A DNA stretch of 48,041 bases from a virus: positions 1-48,041 of the IMG/VR virus record IMGVR_UViG_3300028581_003708; one strand, 5' to 3'. Under the pieces are notes generated by a model that saw nothing but the letters and a program-made list of their open reading frames with translations, was not told where the DNA came from and did no database searches. Made by a program: the position numbers and the translations under genes. How positions within the stretch are numbered: the first letter of the stretch is position 1; every line of letters begins with the position of its first letter. Positions 39,283 to 46,889 of the stretch are shown in pieces.

Positions 39283-39329
39283 ATACATCAGTAACCTCTC
39301 AGGTTCCCACCAACCCACCCCTGATGTAT
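39283..39329 (-). other. Stem-loop enclosing a G-quadruplex-like tract
   Basis: A 9-bp stem ATACATCAG/CTGATGTAT closes a loop holding a small hairpin (AACCT, CTC, AGGTT) and, on the minus strand, GGGGTGGGTTGGTGGG (39321-39306), four G-runs that could fold as a two-tier quadruplex. It lies in the 106-nt gap between two minus-strand genes. No gene is seen in the gap. Confidence 0.5.
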
Positions 39330-39356
39330 AAATACAACTGCTCCTTCAGAACTTAT

Positions 39357-39578
39357 TTATGATTGGGCGGATAATTTTTCTTTGAGCTTGTCAAATATTT
39401 CTTTTTTTTCTTCCAACGCTTGTGGCTTGAGCACATCAAGGATCTTTAGTATTAAAGGTATGCGCAATGCTTTTAATATGTCGAAATTGGGTTCAAACGT
39501 TAACACTTTCCCTGCAATAAGATACAGAATAGAAATCTCTTCTTCTGTAAGATCATTGAGCGTGTGTGAATAAATCAT
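39357..39578 (-). CDS. Hypothetical protein after nrdB, 73 aa
   Basis: A 73-aa helical protein (LNDLTEEEISILYLIAGKVLTF ... LEEKKEIFDKLKEKLSAQS). The start overlaps the nrdB stop by 4 nt, so it is translated with the reductase. No family recognised. Confidence 0.6.
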   Translation of the reverse strand: MIYSHTLNDLTEEEISILYLIAGKVLTFEPNFDILKALRIPLILKILDVLKPQALEEKKEIFDKLKEKLSAQS

Positions 39579-40639
39579 AGTTTGATGTCATCAAATGTAT
39601 CTTCTGTGATGTTGGTGTTGCGTGCACCAATTTTATATGCAGAGATCTCTGTTTCCTGAGGAGCCACTTGCACCTTGCTGCTGTCCAGATAGCTGTCCAG
39701 CCATCCTGAGATGGGGTTTTGTTTTTGATTGAACAATTTTTTATAACCAAGAGAGCGCAATCTGTTGTCACAAAGCCATTTTGCATATCCACCAAGCACA
39801 TCTGGATTGAGTCCCAGCAGTGCACCTTTGCTGAATAGGTATTGTGACCATTCAACTTCATTTTTTACAGCTTGTTCATAGAATGCATACACCTTGTCTT
39901 CACTCTTTTTTGCAATGGTTGTGAAACCTTCCCTGTCATCTTCGCGAAATATCTTCAAAAGATTTTGTGTGATGCCAAAATGCAACGCTTCATCACGTTG
40001 AATGAACTTGATGATCTTTGCATTGCCTTCCATTTTGCCACGGTAGCCAAAATAAAAGCTGCAAGCAAATGAAACGTAGAACACCAGTCCTTCCATCACA
40101 TTTGTTGACAATACACAATCATAAATTTGCTCCTTCTTATCCTTCTTTTCATCAGAGCCCAGAATTTTATCATAATTGTCTCTGATCAATTCAGCTCTGC
40201 TCACAATTTCCTTGTCTTCCATGATGCTGTCAAAAAACTTTGTGGCATCTGGATGCACATTGTTGAGCAAGTATGAATAGCTGTAGCTATGAATGCCTTC
40301 AAACCTTGCCCATGTGTTCATGCATATTTCTAGTTCAGGATTTGTAACGTGTTGTTTTAGCGTGTGTATAGACCTGGAGAGCATGCTATCACCCAATGTT
40401 TGGAATCTTAGATTCTGATCAAAAACAAAGCGCTCTTCTGTAGTGAGTTCTTTGTAGTCATTTCTGTCTTTCTGTAACGCTATTTCATGTGGCCACCAAA
40501 AGAACTCTTCTTGTTTCTTGAACAATTCAAAGAACACTGGATACTTGAATCTGTCATACCTTTGCAAATTCAGGTCTTCACCAAAGAACAAGGGCTGCTT
40601 GGTGTAGTCTACGTTTTTTAGATTTAATACAGATTTCAT
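39575..40639 (-). CDS. nrdB: Ribonucleotide reductase small subunit NrdB
   Basis: A 354-aa class Ia beta subunit that carries the diiron-tyrosyl radical. Seen are FWWPHEIALQKD, RFQTLGDSMLSRS (the first Asp ligand), RFEGIHSYSYSYLL (Glu, His and the radical Tyr) and IKFIQRDEALHFGI (Glu and His ligands). No obvious inactivating change. A late-type box lies 5 nt before the start and overlaps the end of nrdA. Together with NrdA it makes dNDPs for phage DNA. Confidence 0.95.
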   Translation of the reverse strand: MKSVLNLKNVDYTKQPLFFGEDLNLQRYDRFKYPVFFELFKKQEEFFWWPHEIALQKDRNDYKELTTEERFVFDQNLRFQTLGDSMLSRSIHTLKQHVTNPELEICMNTWARFEGIHSYSYSYLLNNVHPDATKFFDSIMEDKEIVSRAELIRDNYDKILGSDEKKDKKEQIYDCVLSTNVMEGLVFYVSFACSFYFGYRGKMEGNAKIIKFIQRDEALHFGITQNLLKIFREDDREGFTTIAKKSEDKVYAFYEQAVKNEVEWSQYLFSKGALLGLNPDVLGGYAKWLCDNRLRSLGYKKLFNQKQNPISGWLDSYLDSSKVQVAPQETEISAYKIGARNTNITEDTFDDIKL

Positions 40640-40644
40640 GAATA

Positions 40645-40652
40645 TATTTATT
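40645..40652 (-). promoter_or_regulatory. Late-type box AATAAATA, 5 nt before nrdB ATG
   Basis: Minus strand. Predicted +1 is the A of the nrdB start; unexpected for a nucleotide-metabolism gene, which supports the idea that the box may act in translation. Confidence 0.45.
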
Positions 40653-42909
40653 ATAACTTACATGCGCCACTAGAGCAATCTGCTTCTTTGTTTGTGGATT
40701 GTTCTTTATCACCATCATCTGTGTTGTTGTAGTACAGGCTTATGAGTCCCATGCTGTAAGCATACATCAACTCCTTCATCACTTTGGCATCCGGTAACAC
40801 ATTGTCTGCATAATGACTGTAGTTGTAATACATGTTGGTCGAAATGGCCATGTCAATGTACTTCTGTATGACTGCATTAACATTGATGATGCCCATGTTG
40901 TCTTTGAAATTGTATGCTAGCTCGTAGTTGTTATCAAACTTGCCAATGCCAGGCACCAGCACAGGCAGTTTGCCCATCTTGGAGGTCTTGTATGTCATCA
41001 AAGAGCGCACCGGCTCCACACCATTGGTGGAGCTTTGAATGACAGAGCTCGACTCACAAGGCATGCAACATGACAGTGTTGAATGTCTTAAACCATGCTC
41101 TTTGATGTCCTTTCGCATGGCTTCCCAATCCAGGTCCAGCTTTCTCTTGCAAACAGTGTCTACATTCTTTTTGTAAGTGTCAATAGGCAAAATGCCCTTG
41201 GCATATTTTGTACGATCGTACTTGTCACATCTGCCTCTCTCTTTTGCGAGACTCACACTGGACTTCAACAGATAATATTGAAAACGCTCCATGTACTCAT
41301 CTAGTAAATTCAATGCTTGCTTGGAATCATATGACACTTCATTCTTTGCAAAGAAAGCAGCAAGATTGGTGATGCCAATGCCCAGGCTGCGTCTTTTCTT
41401 AGCAAAGTTCTCTGCAGCTTTGTTGAAGTATGTCTGTATGTCAATGATTTCTTCCAAGAAGCGTACAATCAGATCAGTTGTCCTCTCTAGGTCTTTCCAG
41501 TCTTTTATCTCCAGCATGTTGATAGCTGACAGAATGCACATGCCAATTTCTGCATCAGGGTCATGATAATCTTTGAGAGGTATGGTGGGGTGAATAACTT
41601 CTGTGCACAGATTGCTCATGGTAACTCTATCCAACCAGGAGCTATGCTCATTGGCAGTATCCACATTGAGAATGTATATTCTGCCTGTTTCAACGCGTTC
41701 TTTCACAATGAGAGAGAAAAGTTTTCTGGCAGAAATTTTCTTTTTTATCTTTATCTTTCTGTCCACTTCACATTCTTCATACACTTTGTTAAATCTTGAA
41801 GTTCCCCATGCTTCGTACAAATGTGGCACTTCATGTGGACTGAACAAGGTCACATCTTCATTCTTTATGACTCTATCATAAAATAACTTGGACATGCCTA
41901 CTGTGTAGTCTAATTTTCTTACTCTGTTATCATCTGTGCCTGCATTGTTCTTAAGAACTACAACATCATTTATTTCATAATGCCACCACTGAATGTTGGT
42001 AGTTGCTGAACCACCTCGAAGTCCGTTCTGCTGCCATGCTTTAACAGAAGCTTCAAATATTTTTAAAAATGGAATAAGACCAGTGTGCACCACTTCACCA
42101 TTGTTAACAGGTGAGCCAATTGCTCTTATTTTGGACACATCAATGCCAATGCCACAACGACTTGCAGTGGCAATGGATACTGCTGTGCCTGATGCAGTGA
42201 TTGATTCTTTGTTATCATCTACACCAATCAAGCAACAGCTGGCATAACTTTTTGAGGTTGTTCTCAATCCTGCCATGATGGGAGTGGGTAGATTTATCTT
42301 GTGCTTGGATGTGGCATTGTAGAACCGATGTACATACTCCAACCGCGTATCTTTAGGGTAATTAATAAATGCATATGCAGCAATCAAAGCATAAGCAAAT
42401 TGTGGTGTCTCGAAAATAGTTCCAGTGACACGATTCTTGATCAGATACTTGTCACACAATTGCTTTATGCCTGCATAGGTAAAGGTCAAGTCTCTGTCGT
42501 GATCAATAAATTCACCAATTTTGTTTAGCTCATCTTCAGAGTATTTTTCAAGAATTATATCATCATACACTTTCTTTTTTATACCTGCATGGATGACGTC
42601 AATAAGCCGGGGTGCATGCTTTCCACCCCACACATCTTTTCTGAGCTGGTAGTTGAGCAATCGGCTTGCCACATATTGATAGTTTGGTTTTTCTAATGAA
42701 ATTAAGTTAGCAGCTGAATCAATAATAACTTGATGAATGTCATGTGTTGTTATGTTCTCTGTGATGTTGAGCTTGGCATTGATCTCAACCTCAGATAAAC
42801 TGACGTCAGAGATCCCGTCTATGGCCCAATTAATAACTTTGTTAATTTTTTCAATATTAAATTTTTCAAATTCACCGCTTCGCTTCTTGATCATCATTTG
42901 AGTATTCAT
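40651..42909 (-). CDS. nrdA: Ribonucleotide reductase large subunit NrdA
   Basis: A 752-aa class Ia alpha subunit. An N-terminal ATP-cone-like region (IKKRSGEFEKFNIEKINKVI) is followed by YASCCLIGVDDN, MSNLCTEVIHP (the active-site Asn, Cys and Glu) and GMCILSAIN (the partner Cys). The C-terminal tail CSSGACKL keeps the redox pair that is reduced by thioredoxin or glutaredoxin. No intein or intron interrupts it. It is 11 nt upstream of nrdB. Confidence 0.96.
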   Translation of the reverse strand: MNTQMMIKKRSGEFEKFNIEKINKVINWAIDGISDVSLSEVEINAKLNITENITTHDIHQVIIDSAANLISLEKPNYQYVASRLLNYQLRKDVWGGKHAPRLIDVIHAGIKKKVYDDIILEKYSEDELNKIGEFIDHDRDLTFTYAGIKQLCDKYLIKNRVTGTIFETPQFAYALIAAYAFINYPKDTRLEYVHRFYNATSKHKINLPTPIMAGLRTTSKSYASCCLIGVDDNKESITASGTAVSIATASRCGIGIDVSKIRAIGSPVNNGEVVHTGLIPFLKIFEASVKAWQQNGLRGGSATTNIQWWHYEINDVVVLKNNAGTDDNRVRKLDYTVGMSKLFYDRVIKNEDVTLFSPHEVPHLYEAWGTSRFNKVYEECEVDRKIKIKKKISARKLFSLIVKERVETGRIYILNVDTANEHSSWLDRVTMSNLCTEVIHPTIPLKDYHDPDAEIGMCILSAINMLEIKDWKDLERTTDLIVRFLEEIIDIQTYFNKAAENFAKKRRSLGIGITNLAAFFAKNEVSYDSKQALNLLDEYMERFQYYLLKSSVSLAKERGRCDKYDRTKYAKGILPIDTYKKNVDTVCKRKLDLDWEAMRKDIKEHGLRHSTLSCCMPCESSSVIQSSTNGVEPVRSLMTYKTSKMGKLPVLVPGIGKFDNNYELAYNFKDNMGIINVNAVIQKYIDMAISTNMYYNYSHYADNVLPDAKVMKELMYAYSMGLISLYYNNTDDGDKEQSTNKEADCSSGACKL

Positions 42910-42953
42910 GGCTATCAGAGAAAATATTTAATCTTTCTTATCGGGAAAAAAAA

Positions 42954-43535
42954 TTAAAAATTATAATTTTTAACTACAGAGTGAAGAAAGTTTTTTGTTG
43001 TTGTATTGTAAATATTTTTGTTACTTAACACATAAATAACAAAATACCCCAACGCTTGAAAACTATTAACTTCCTGCACGTCAAGTAATTTTGTGTACAG
43101 ATCAGACTGATTCAATTTTGTATTTGAAAACAAATCCAAATGCTCACTATCAATAGGATATATGCCTTTGCGCAAGTAAGCAAAACAATTGTTGCAGCTA
43201 AGATTGTGCTCGTTAAGTGTCTCCACATAGAAATCTTTATTTATATTTTCTGTTTTACTTGAGCCAAGAGCTTCAAGCTTGGTAATGAGATAATTGAAGC
43301 GAGCATTAACATCGATCTTGATGCCTCTGAAGAACTTGGGCATAATGGACTCACCTGGCACAAAGTGTATCACATCAATGGGGTTATACTCTGGCTTTAT
43401 GATCAGCCGCTTTTGGTCGTACAGGTTTTTCAGTTGAAACCCAAGAAGCACCAAAGGATAGTCCTTGTCATCAAGATAAGAAAAACAATCAATGTCTAAA
43501 GGTTGCTCTACAAGGTCAATGCCCAACAAATTCAT
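42954..43535 (-). CDS. Hypothetical protein, 193 aa
   Basis: Not recognised. A soluble, Asn/Tyr/Leu-rich protein (LDIDCFSYLDDKDYPLVLLGFQLKNLYD) with three cysteines in a SCNNCFAYLRKG stretch. It has a clear TTGATA-N16-TATAAT promoter with +1 on its ATG, so it is likely early. It is 44 nt upstream of nrdA and may be co-transcribed with it. Confidence 0.65.
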   Translation of the reverse strand: MNLLGIDLVEQPLDIDCFSYLDDKDYPLVLLGFQLKNLYDQKRLIIKPEYNPIDVIHFVPGESIMPKFFRGIKIDVNARFNYLITKLEALGSSKTENINKDFYVETLNEHNLSCNNCFAYLRKGIYPIDSEHLDLFSNTKLNQSDLYTKLLDVQEVNSFQALGYFVIYVLSNKNIYNTTTKNFLHSVVKNYNF

Positions 43536-43541
43536 AACCAG

Positions 43542-43569
43542 ATTATATGAACTTGTTTATCTATATCAA
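43542..43569 (-). promoter_or_regulatory. Sigma70-like promoter of gene 43535 (and nrdA)
   Basis: Minus-strand TTGATA (43569-43564), 16-nt spacer, TATAAT (43547-43542). Predicted +1 is 43535, the A of the start codon. The -35 lies within the end of the upstream gene. Confidence 0.6.
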
Positions 43570-44057
43570 CCGTTTATTCGCTTGACAAGCTCCGCCAATA
43601 ATACAATAAAAATAGATGTAACAGATGCAAGTGCAGATGTTGTAAGCGCCGTTTTAAAATTCCATGTACCAGTTACCTCTGTATTGCGACGTCCAAATTC
43701 GCTTGCTATTTGTGTGGAAATGTTATTGAATCTCTCAGTAACCACCTCAGTGATATGCTTGAACTTGAGTTCCATTTCTTTTTCTAAATTATTAATCTTA
43801 GCCTCAAAATTATTATCGATATTTTTAATCTTATCATTTACAAAATTAACCAAATCTCCTGTGCGTGTTTTAATTTCACTGTCTAAATCTTCTATTTGTG
43901 CGCCAAGGCTTTCATGATGCGACTTAAGCTTGCCTTCAAGATTGGAGAGCTGTGTTAAAATTGAAGGCTTGCCATTGCCCTGATAAACAACCCTGTATAC
44001 TTGCTGCACATCATCTTGTAACTTTTTTATTGTACTATTTCCAGATTTTTTACGCAT
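43566..44057 (-). CDS. Coiled-coil protein with C-terminal membrane segment
   Basis: A 163-aa protein: long coiled coil (residues about 35-125, for example IEDLDSEIKTRTGDLVNFVNDKIKNID), then TGTWNFKTALTTSALASVTSIFIVLLAELVKRING, a single hydrophobic helix followed by a basic end. The topology suggests a tail-anchored membrane protein with the coiled coil in the cytoplasm. It could be a lysis or superinfection protein; no family is recognised. It starts 1 nt after the preceding gene. Confidence 0.6.
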   Translation of the reverse strand: MRKKSGNSTIKKLQDDVQQVYRVVYQGNGKPSILTQLSNLEGKLKSHHESLGAQIEDLDSEIKTRTGDLVNFVNDKIKNIDNNFEAKINNLEKEMELKFKHITEVVTERFNNISTQIASEFGRRNTEVTGTWNFKTALTTSALASVTSIFIVLLAELVKRING

Positions 44058-44058
44058 A

Positions 44059-44292
44059 TTATTTTACCTGAAATGAATAAGAAAGAATACCTTTGGGAAG
44101 CGAGTACACTTTGCCACGCAAAGATCCAGATTGGTCCTTAACAACTAAAGTCATTTTATTTTGTGTAACTATGGGACCATTAACTACTTCCACATTACCC
44201 AGACTGATGCTATAAGACTTAATACCCTTTGTAACATCAAACACATTCACTGTATTTTTTCCTGCTAGAACTGCGGAATAGAGCTTATCCAT
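44059..44292 (-). CDS. Small beta-rich protein, 77 aa
   Basis: A 77-aa protein of alternating hydrophobic residues (SYSISLGNVEVVNGPIVTQNKMTLVVKD), probably a small beta-barrel or sandwich. Virion or regulatory function cannot be told. Late-type GATAAATA lies 6 nt upstream. It is transcribed with the coiled-coil gene. Confidence 0.55.
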   Translation of the reverse strand: MDKLYSAVLAGKNTVNVFDVTKGIKSYSISLGNVEVVNGPIVTQNKMTLVVKDQSGSLRGKVYSLPKGILSYSFQVK

Positions 44293-44298
44293 ATTAAG

Positions 44299-44306
44299 TA
44301 TTTATC
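44299..44306 (-). promoter_or_regulatory. Late-type box GATAAATA, 6 nt before ATG 44292
   Basis: Minus strand, in the 51-nt divergent gap before the fibre gene. Confidence 0.4.
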
Positions 44307-44326
44307 GTTGTTAATTGAAAAATATG

Positions 44327-44334
44327 CATAAATA
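44327..44334 (+). promoter_or_regulatory. Late-type box CATAAATA, 9 nt before ATG 44344
   Basis: Plus strand; predicted leader of about 4 nt for the fibre gene. Confidence 0.45.
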
Positions 44335-44343
44335 ATATAAAAT

Positions 44344-45537
44344 ATGGCCAATACAATTACAAAGATATTAATCCGTCAGGGCACAGATGTTCAAAGAAGA
44401 ACAGCAGAACTAACTGGCATTGTGTTCAGTAGTGGCGAGCCAGGTTATTGTGTGGATACCAAGCGCTTGTTTATTGGCGACGGATCCACATCAGGTGGTT
44501 GGCCAATTGGCATTCAAAATTTAGGATCAGTAGAATCACTGTATGGTACTTGGCAAAACGGATTTTCGTTTGATACCATAACAAAATTCAATGACAAAGG
44601 CGCATCAGTAGGAGATATTATATATGATCGAGACACACGGTCATTGTATTCATTGACCAGTGTTTCAACTTTTCCACCCCTATCAACTGATGTGGTTAAA
44701 TATGATTTTGCCACGCTCATCAATGATCAACAGTTTGTTTTTGATGAAAATAATAATTTAAACATTAAGAATGGTGGTGTTGGCAATGCACAGTTAAGCT
44801 TGAGCATCGTGGATGGAATCACGCTTTTCAAGCCATCATATGCAGCTGCTGTGTCTGTGAAGCTCAAAGGAATAGATAATACCCGGCTTGCAAATGCTCC
44901 AGGTTACACAGTCAAAGGCAACAGCACTGGGGTTGACAACTCACCTGCAGACATTTATGTTGGTCCAGGGCAATTGGTGGGCAGAACTGCAACCTCAGTG
45001 CTCACAGCATTTCCATTCAGTGTGGTTCTGTCTGAGGCCAGCTTCAATTACACAAATGGCATCATAGTTGATCAAGCAGCTGCGCCACCAGTGTTTAAGC
45101 TGGATGAAGCTAAATTTACAATCACATCCACAACCATAGCATTGCTCAAGCCCACCACAGTAACTGGTAATTTTACTGTCAATGGCACATCACAGGTGAA
45201 TGGTACACTAAGATGCACAGGTGATATAATTGCTTATTATTCACCCTCAGATATTAACAGCAAAGAAAATATTAAACTCATTGAATCACCATTGCAAAAG
45301 ATTCTGGGCATAGCTGGATACAGCTTCACATGGAGGGCAGGCATAGAGAATGATGATGTACTCACAGGAAAAGATTATGGTGTAATAGCACAAGAGGTTG
45401 AGAAGATAATTCCTGAAGCAGTTGTTACTCGTGAGAATGGCACCAAATCCGTTAATTATATCAAACTGATACCTCTTCTCATAGAAAGCATAAAAGAACT
45501 CAAAAAAGAAGTTGACATTTTAAAAGCAAATAAATGA
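44344..45537 (+). CDS. Tail-fibre protein with S74 chaperone domain
   Basis: A 397-aa fibre-type protein. The N-terminal ILIRQGTDVQRRTAELTGIVFSS, then GEPGYCVDTKRLFIGDGST, is the phage attachment domain seen in Mtd-like fibre proteins. The middle is Thr/Val/Asn-rich. The C-terminal 100 residues form an S74 intramolecular chaperone: SDINSKENIKLIESPLQKI, DYGVIAQEVEKIIPEAVVTREN and SVNYIKLIPLLIESIKELKKEV. In this family the domain trimerises the fibre and cuts itself off at the conserved Ser of the SD-x-N-K-x-N motif. It overlaps the next start by 4 nt. Confidence 0.85.
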   Translation: MANTITKILIRQGTDVQRRTAELTGIVFSSGEPGYCVDTKRLFIGDGSTSGGWPIGIQNLGSVESLYGTWQNGFSFDTITKFNDKGASVGDIIYDRDTRSLYSLTSVSTFPPLSTDVVKYDFATLINDQQFVFDENNNLNIKNGGVGNAQLSLSIVDGITLFKPSYAAAVSVKLKGIDNTRLANAPGYTVKGNSTGVDNSPADIYVGPGQLVGRTATSVLTAFPFSVVLSEASFNYTNGIIVDQAAAPPVFKLDEAKFTITSTTIALLKPTTVTGNFTVNGTSQVNGTLRCTGDIIAYYSPSDINSKENIKLIESPLQKILGIAGYSFTWRAGIENDDVLTGKDYGVIAQEVEKIIPEAVVTRENGTKSVNYIKLIPLLIESIKELKKEVDILKANK

Positions 45538-45719
45538 AGTTTGATCAAACAGTGAAACAGTTGCTGGAAGGGTTCAATGTGATGCCTCAGATGCAAACAG
45601 CTCCCAGCACTGGTCCTGATCAAGGCATGACAACAGGTGATCAACAGAACACATTTCCTAGCAAGATGGAGACATTGCAAGTAACATTGCCTAGGAAGAA
45701 GAAGAAGAAAAAACGTTAG
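45534..45719 (+). CDS. Small basic protein, gene 2440 type
   Basis: A 61-aa protein built like the one at 2440: MKFDQTVKQLLEGF (leader with LLE|G), a Pro/Gln/Thr linker, QNTFPSKMETLQ, and a C-terminal LPRKKKKKKR. FPS occurs at the place of FPSQND in the capsid-mimic protein. It may be a cleaved, DNA-binding internal head protein. It overlaps the fibre gene by 4 nt, and its stop overlaps the convergent cell-wall hydrolase gene by 4 nt. Confidence 0.6.
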   Translation: MKFDQTVKQLLEGFNVMPQMQTAPSTGPDQGMTTGDQQNTFPSKMETLQVTLPRKKKKKKR

Positions 45720-46249
45720 CGAACGTTTTTTAGAAATGTGTGATGTCCAATGGTGTTGGTTACAACAGCTTGTGGGTTCTTGCCACCTACTGCAGGATTG
45801 CTCCACTTGGGGTTCACTTTGCCTGGACCACTGGACACATGATAATGTGTTGCACCATCTGTAATATCATTAAGTTTACCGGATAAACCTGCAAGAGCTA
45901 TGCTACGAGCTTTGTTCCAGTTGGAGTGCTTTGAGGCACGTTGAATTATTTGATTCATTTCTTCTTTACCTGCATTATAGTTATTAAAAAAGCTAAACTG
46001 CTTAGGTTTTAAAACATTACTTATAGCACCACGGACAAGGTCATTAGACCCTTTTGCTCTGTTGACAATAACATTCATTACAGCATGCATACCTTTCTCG
46101 CCCTCACCACCTGCTTCACCAATCAATGCTGCTGCAATCACATCAATGTTGGTTGCAGGCGCCTGTGCTTTCTGCACAATGGCAGGAGGCGGCGGAGGTA
46201 CATCCGCAGCTGCCTCCAACAACTTCTCAAATGTCTCTTTGAATCGCAC
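45716..46249 (-). CDS. SleB-type cell-wall hydrolase with capsid-targeting leader
   Basis: A 177-aa protein. The GTG start gives MRFKETFEKLLEAAADVPPPPP: leader, LLE|A gp21 site and proline linker. The rest is a SleB/Hydrolase_2 peptidoglycan hydrolase: IAAALIGEAGGEGEKGMHAVMNVIVNRAK (the Glu of GEA is the likely catalytic residue), LKPKQFSFFNN, KLNDITDGATHYHV and HHTFLK. No signal peptide, so it would not act as a simple secreted endolysin. It may be packaged in the head or tail and act at entry. The late-type box ATTAAATA at 5 nt supports the GTG start. Confidence 0.75.
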   Translation of the reverse strand: MRFKETFEKLLEAAADVPPPPPAIVQKAQAPATNIDVIAAALIGEAGGEGEKGMHAVMNVIVNRAKGSNDLVRGAISNVLKPKQFSFFNNYNAGKEEMNQIIQRASKHSNWNKARSIALAGLSGKLNDITDGATHYHVSSGPGKVNPKWSNPAVGGKNPQAVVTNTIGHHTFLKNVR

Positions 46250-46254
46250 CTAAT

Positions 46255-46262
46255 TATTTAAT
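46255..46262 (-). promoter_or_regulatory. Late-type box ATTAAATA, 5 nt before GTG 46249
   Basis: Overlaps the end of the preceding gene; spacing supports the GTG start of the hydrolase gene. Confidence 0.4.
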
Positions 46263-46833
46263 TTAAAATGGCCACCTTTACAATGTTTGGATGTGTGTCT
46301 GCAAAGTCAATGGCATCACTCTTGTTGACAAAAAACACATCAATCACAGGCAGTTTGCCTCCAGAAGCAACCTTGTTCTTCACTGCAGTGCCAGTGTCCA
46401 CTGCTCTCACCAGGCCCACATTGGGTATGATCACTTCTTTGTCATAAGGAATGATGCGTGGATCCACTGCAATAGAGTCACCTTGTTTGAGTGTGTAGCC
46501 TGTGGAGCTTCTCATTCTGCGACTGTCAGCATCTGTGTCACCACCCCGTGCCCAGTACACAGTCAATCGGACTGTGATCACTTTGTATTCACTGCTGTCA
46601 GTCTTGGGAATGAAGATGCCATTGTATTTTATGCCATCTTTTTTTACTTCAATCTGCTTGGCAGCTTGTTGTTCTTTGGAGGGGGTCAGAGATTTTAATT
46701 CTTTCTTCATGTCACCAACTGTGAGCTTCCTTTCAATGCGCTGAAAAGCCGACATGCTTATAGGATTGGCTGTTACAATCAGTCCTATGACTATTAATAA
46801 TAGCTTGTTTGTTTTTGTGTTTTTTGTTTTCAT
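46258..46833 (-). CDS. Secreted 3D-domain (lytic transglycosylase-like) protein
   Basis: A 191-aa protein with an N-terminal signal peptide or anchor (KTNKLLLIVIGLIVTANPISMSA) and a C-terminal double-psi barrel of the 3D type: ITVRLTVYWARGGDTDADS, DSIAVDPRIIPYDKEVIIP, VRAVDTGTAV and VIDVFFVNKSDAI. The three Asp (AVDP, AVDTG, IDVFF) match the catalytic set of MltA/3D proteins. It probably acts in the periplasm or outer cell wall at lysis. It is next to the SleB-type gene, suggesting a lysis or entry pair. Confidence 0.75.
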   Translation of the reverse strand: MKTKNTKTNKLLLIVIGLIVTANPISMSAFQRIERKLTVGDMKKELKSLTPSKEQQAAKQIEVKKDGIKYNGIFIPKTDSSEYKVITVRLTVYWARGGDTDADSRRMRSSTGYTLKQGDSIAVDPRIIPYDKEVIIPNVGLVRAVDTGTAVKNKVASGGKLPVIDVFFVNKSDAIDFADTHPNIVKVAILN

Positions 46834-46837
46834 AAAT

Positions 46838-46860
46838 TAAAAGAGTCGCTATGCGACAGG
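46838..46860 (-). other. Hairpin between genes 46890 and 46833
   Basis: Minus-strand GTCGC, ATA, GCGAC followed by TCTTTT. The stem is only 5 bp and the T-run short; it may be a weak terminator for the upstream phosphoribosyltransferase gene or a hairpin near the next start. Confidence 0.4.
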
Positions 46861-46889
46861 CCTGAAAGCGCTAATGTATGGTTTAATAT

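Noticed and set aside
39327-39334. Perfect TATAAATA on the plus strand
   Set aside because: No plus-strand gene follows; both neighbours are on the minus strand. It overlaps the base of the 39283-39329 stem and is treated as chance, or at most an antisense start.
40651-42909. Intein or intron in nrdA
   Set aside because: T4-like reductase genes are common targets, but all motifs run uninterrupted at normal spacing in 752 aa.
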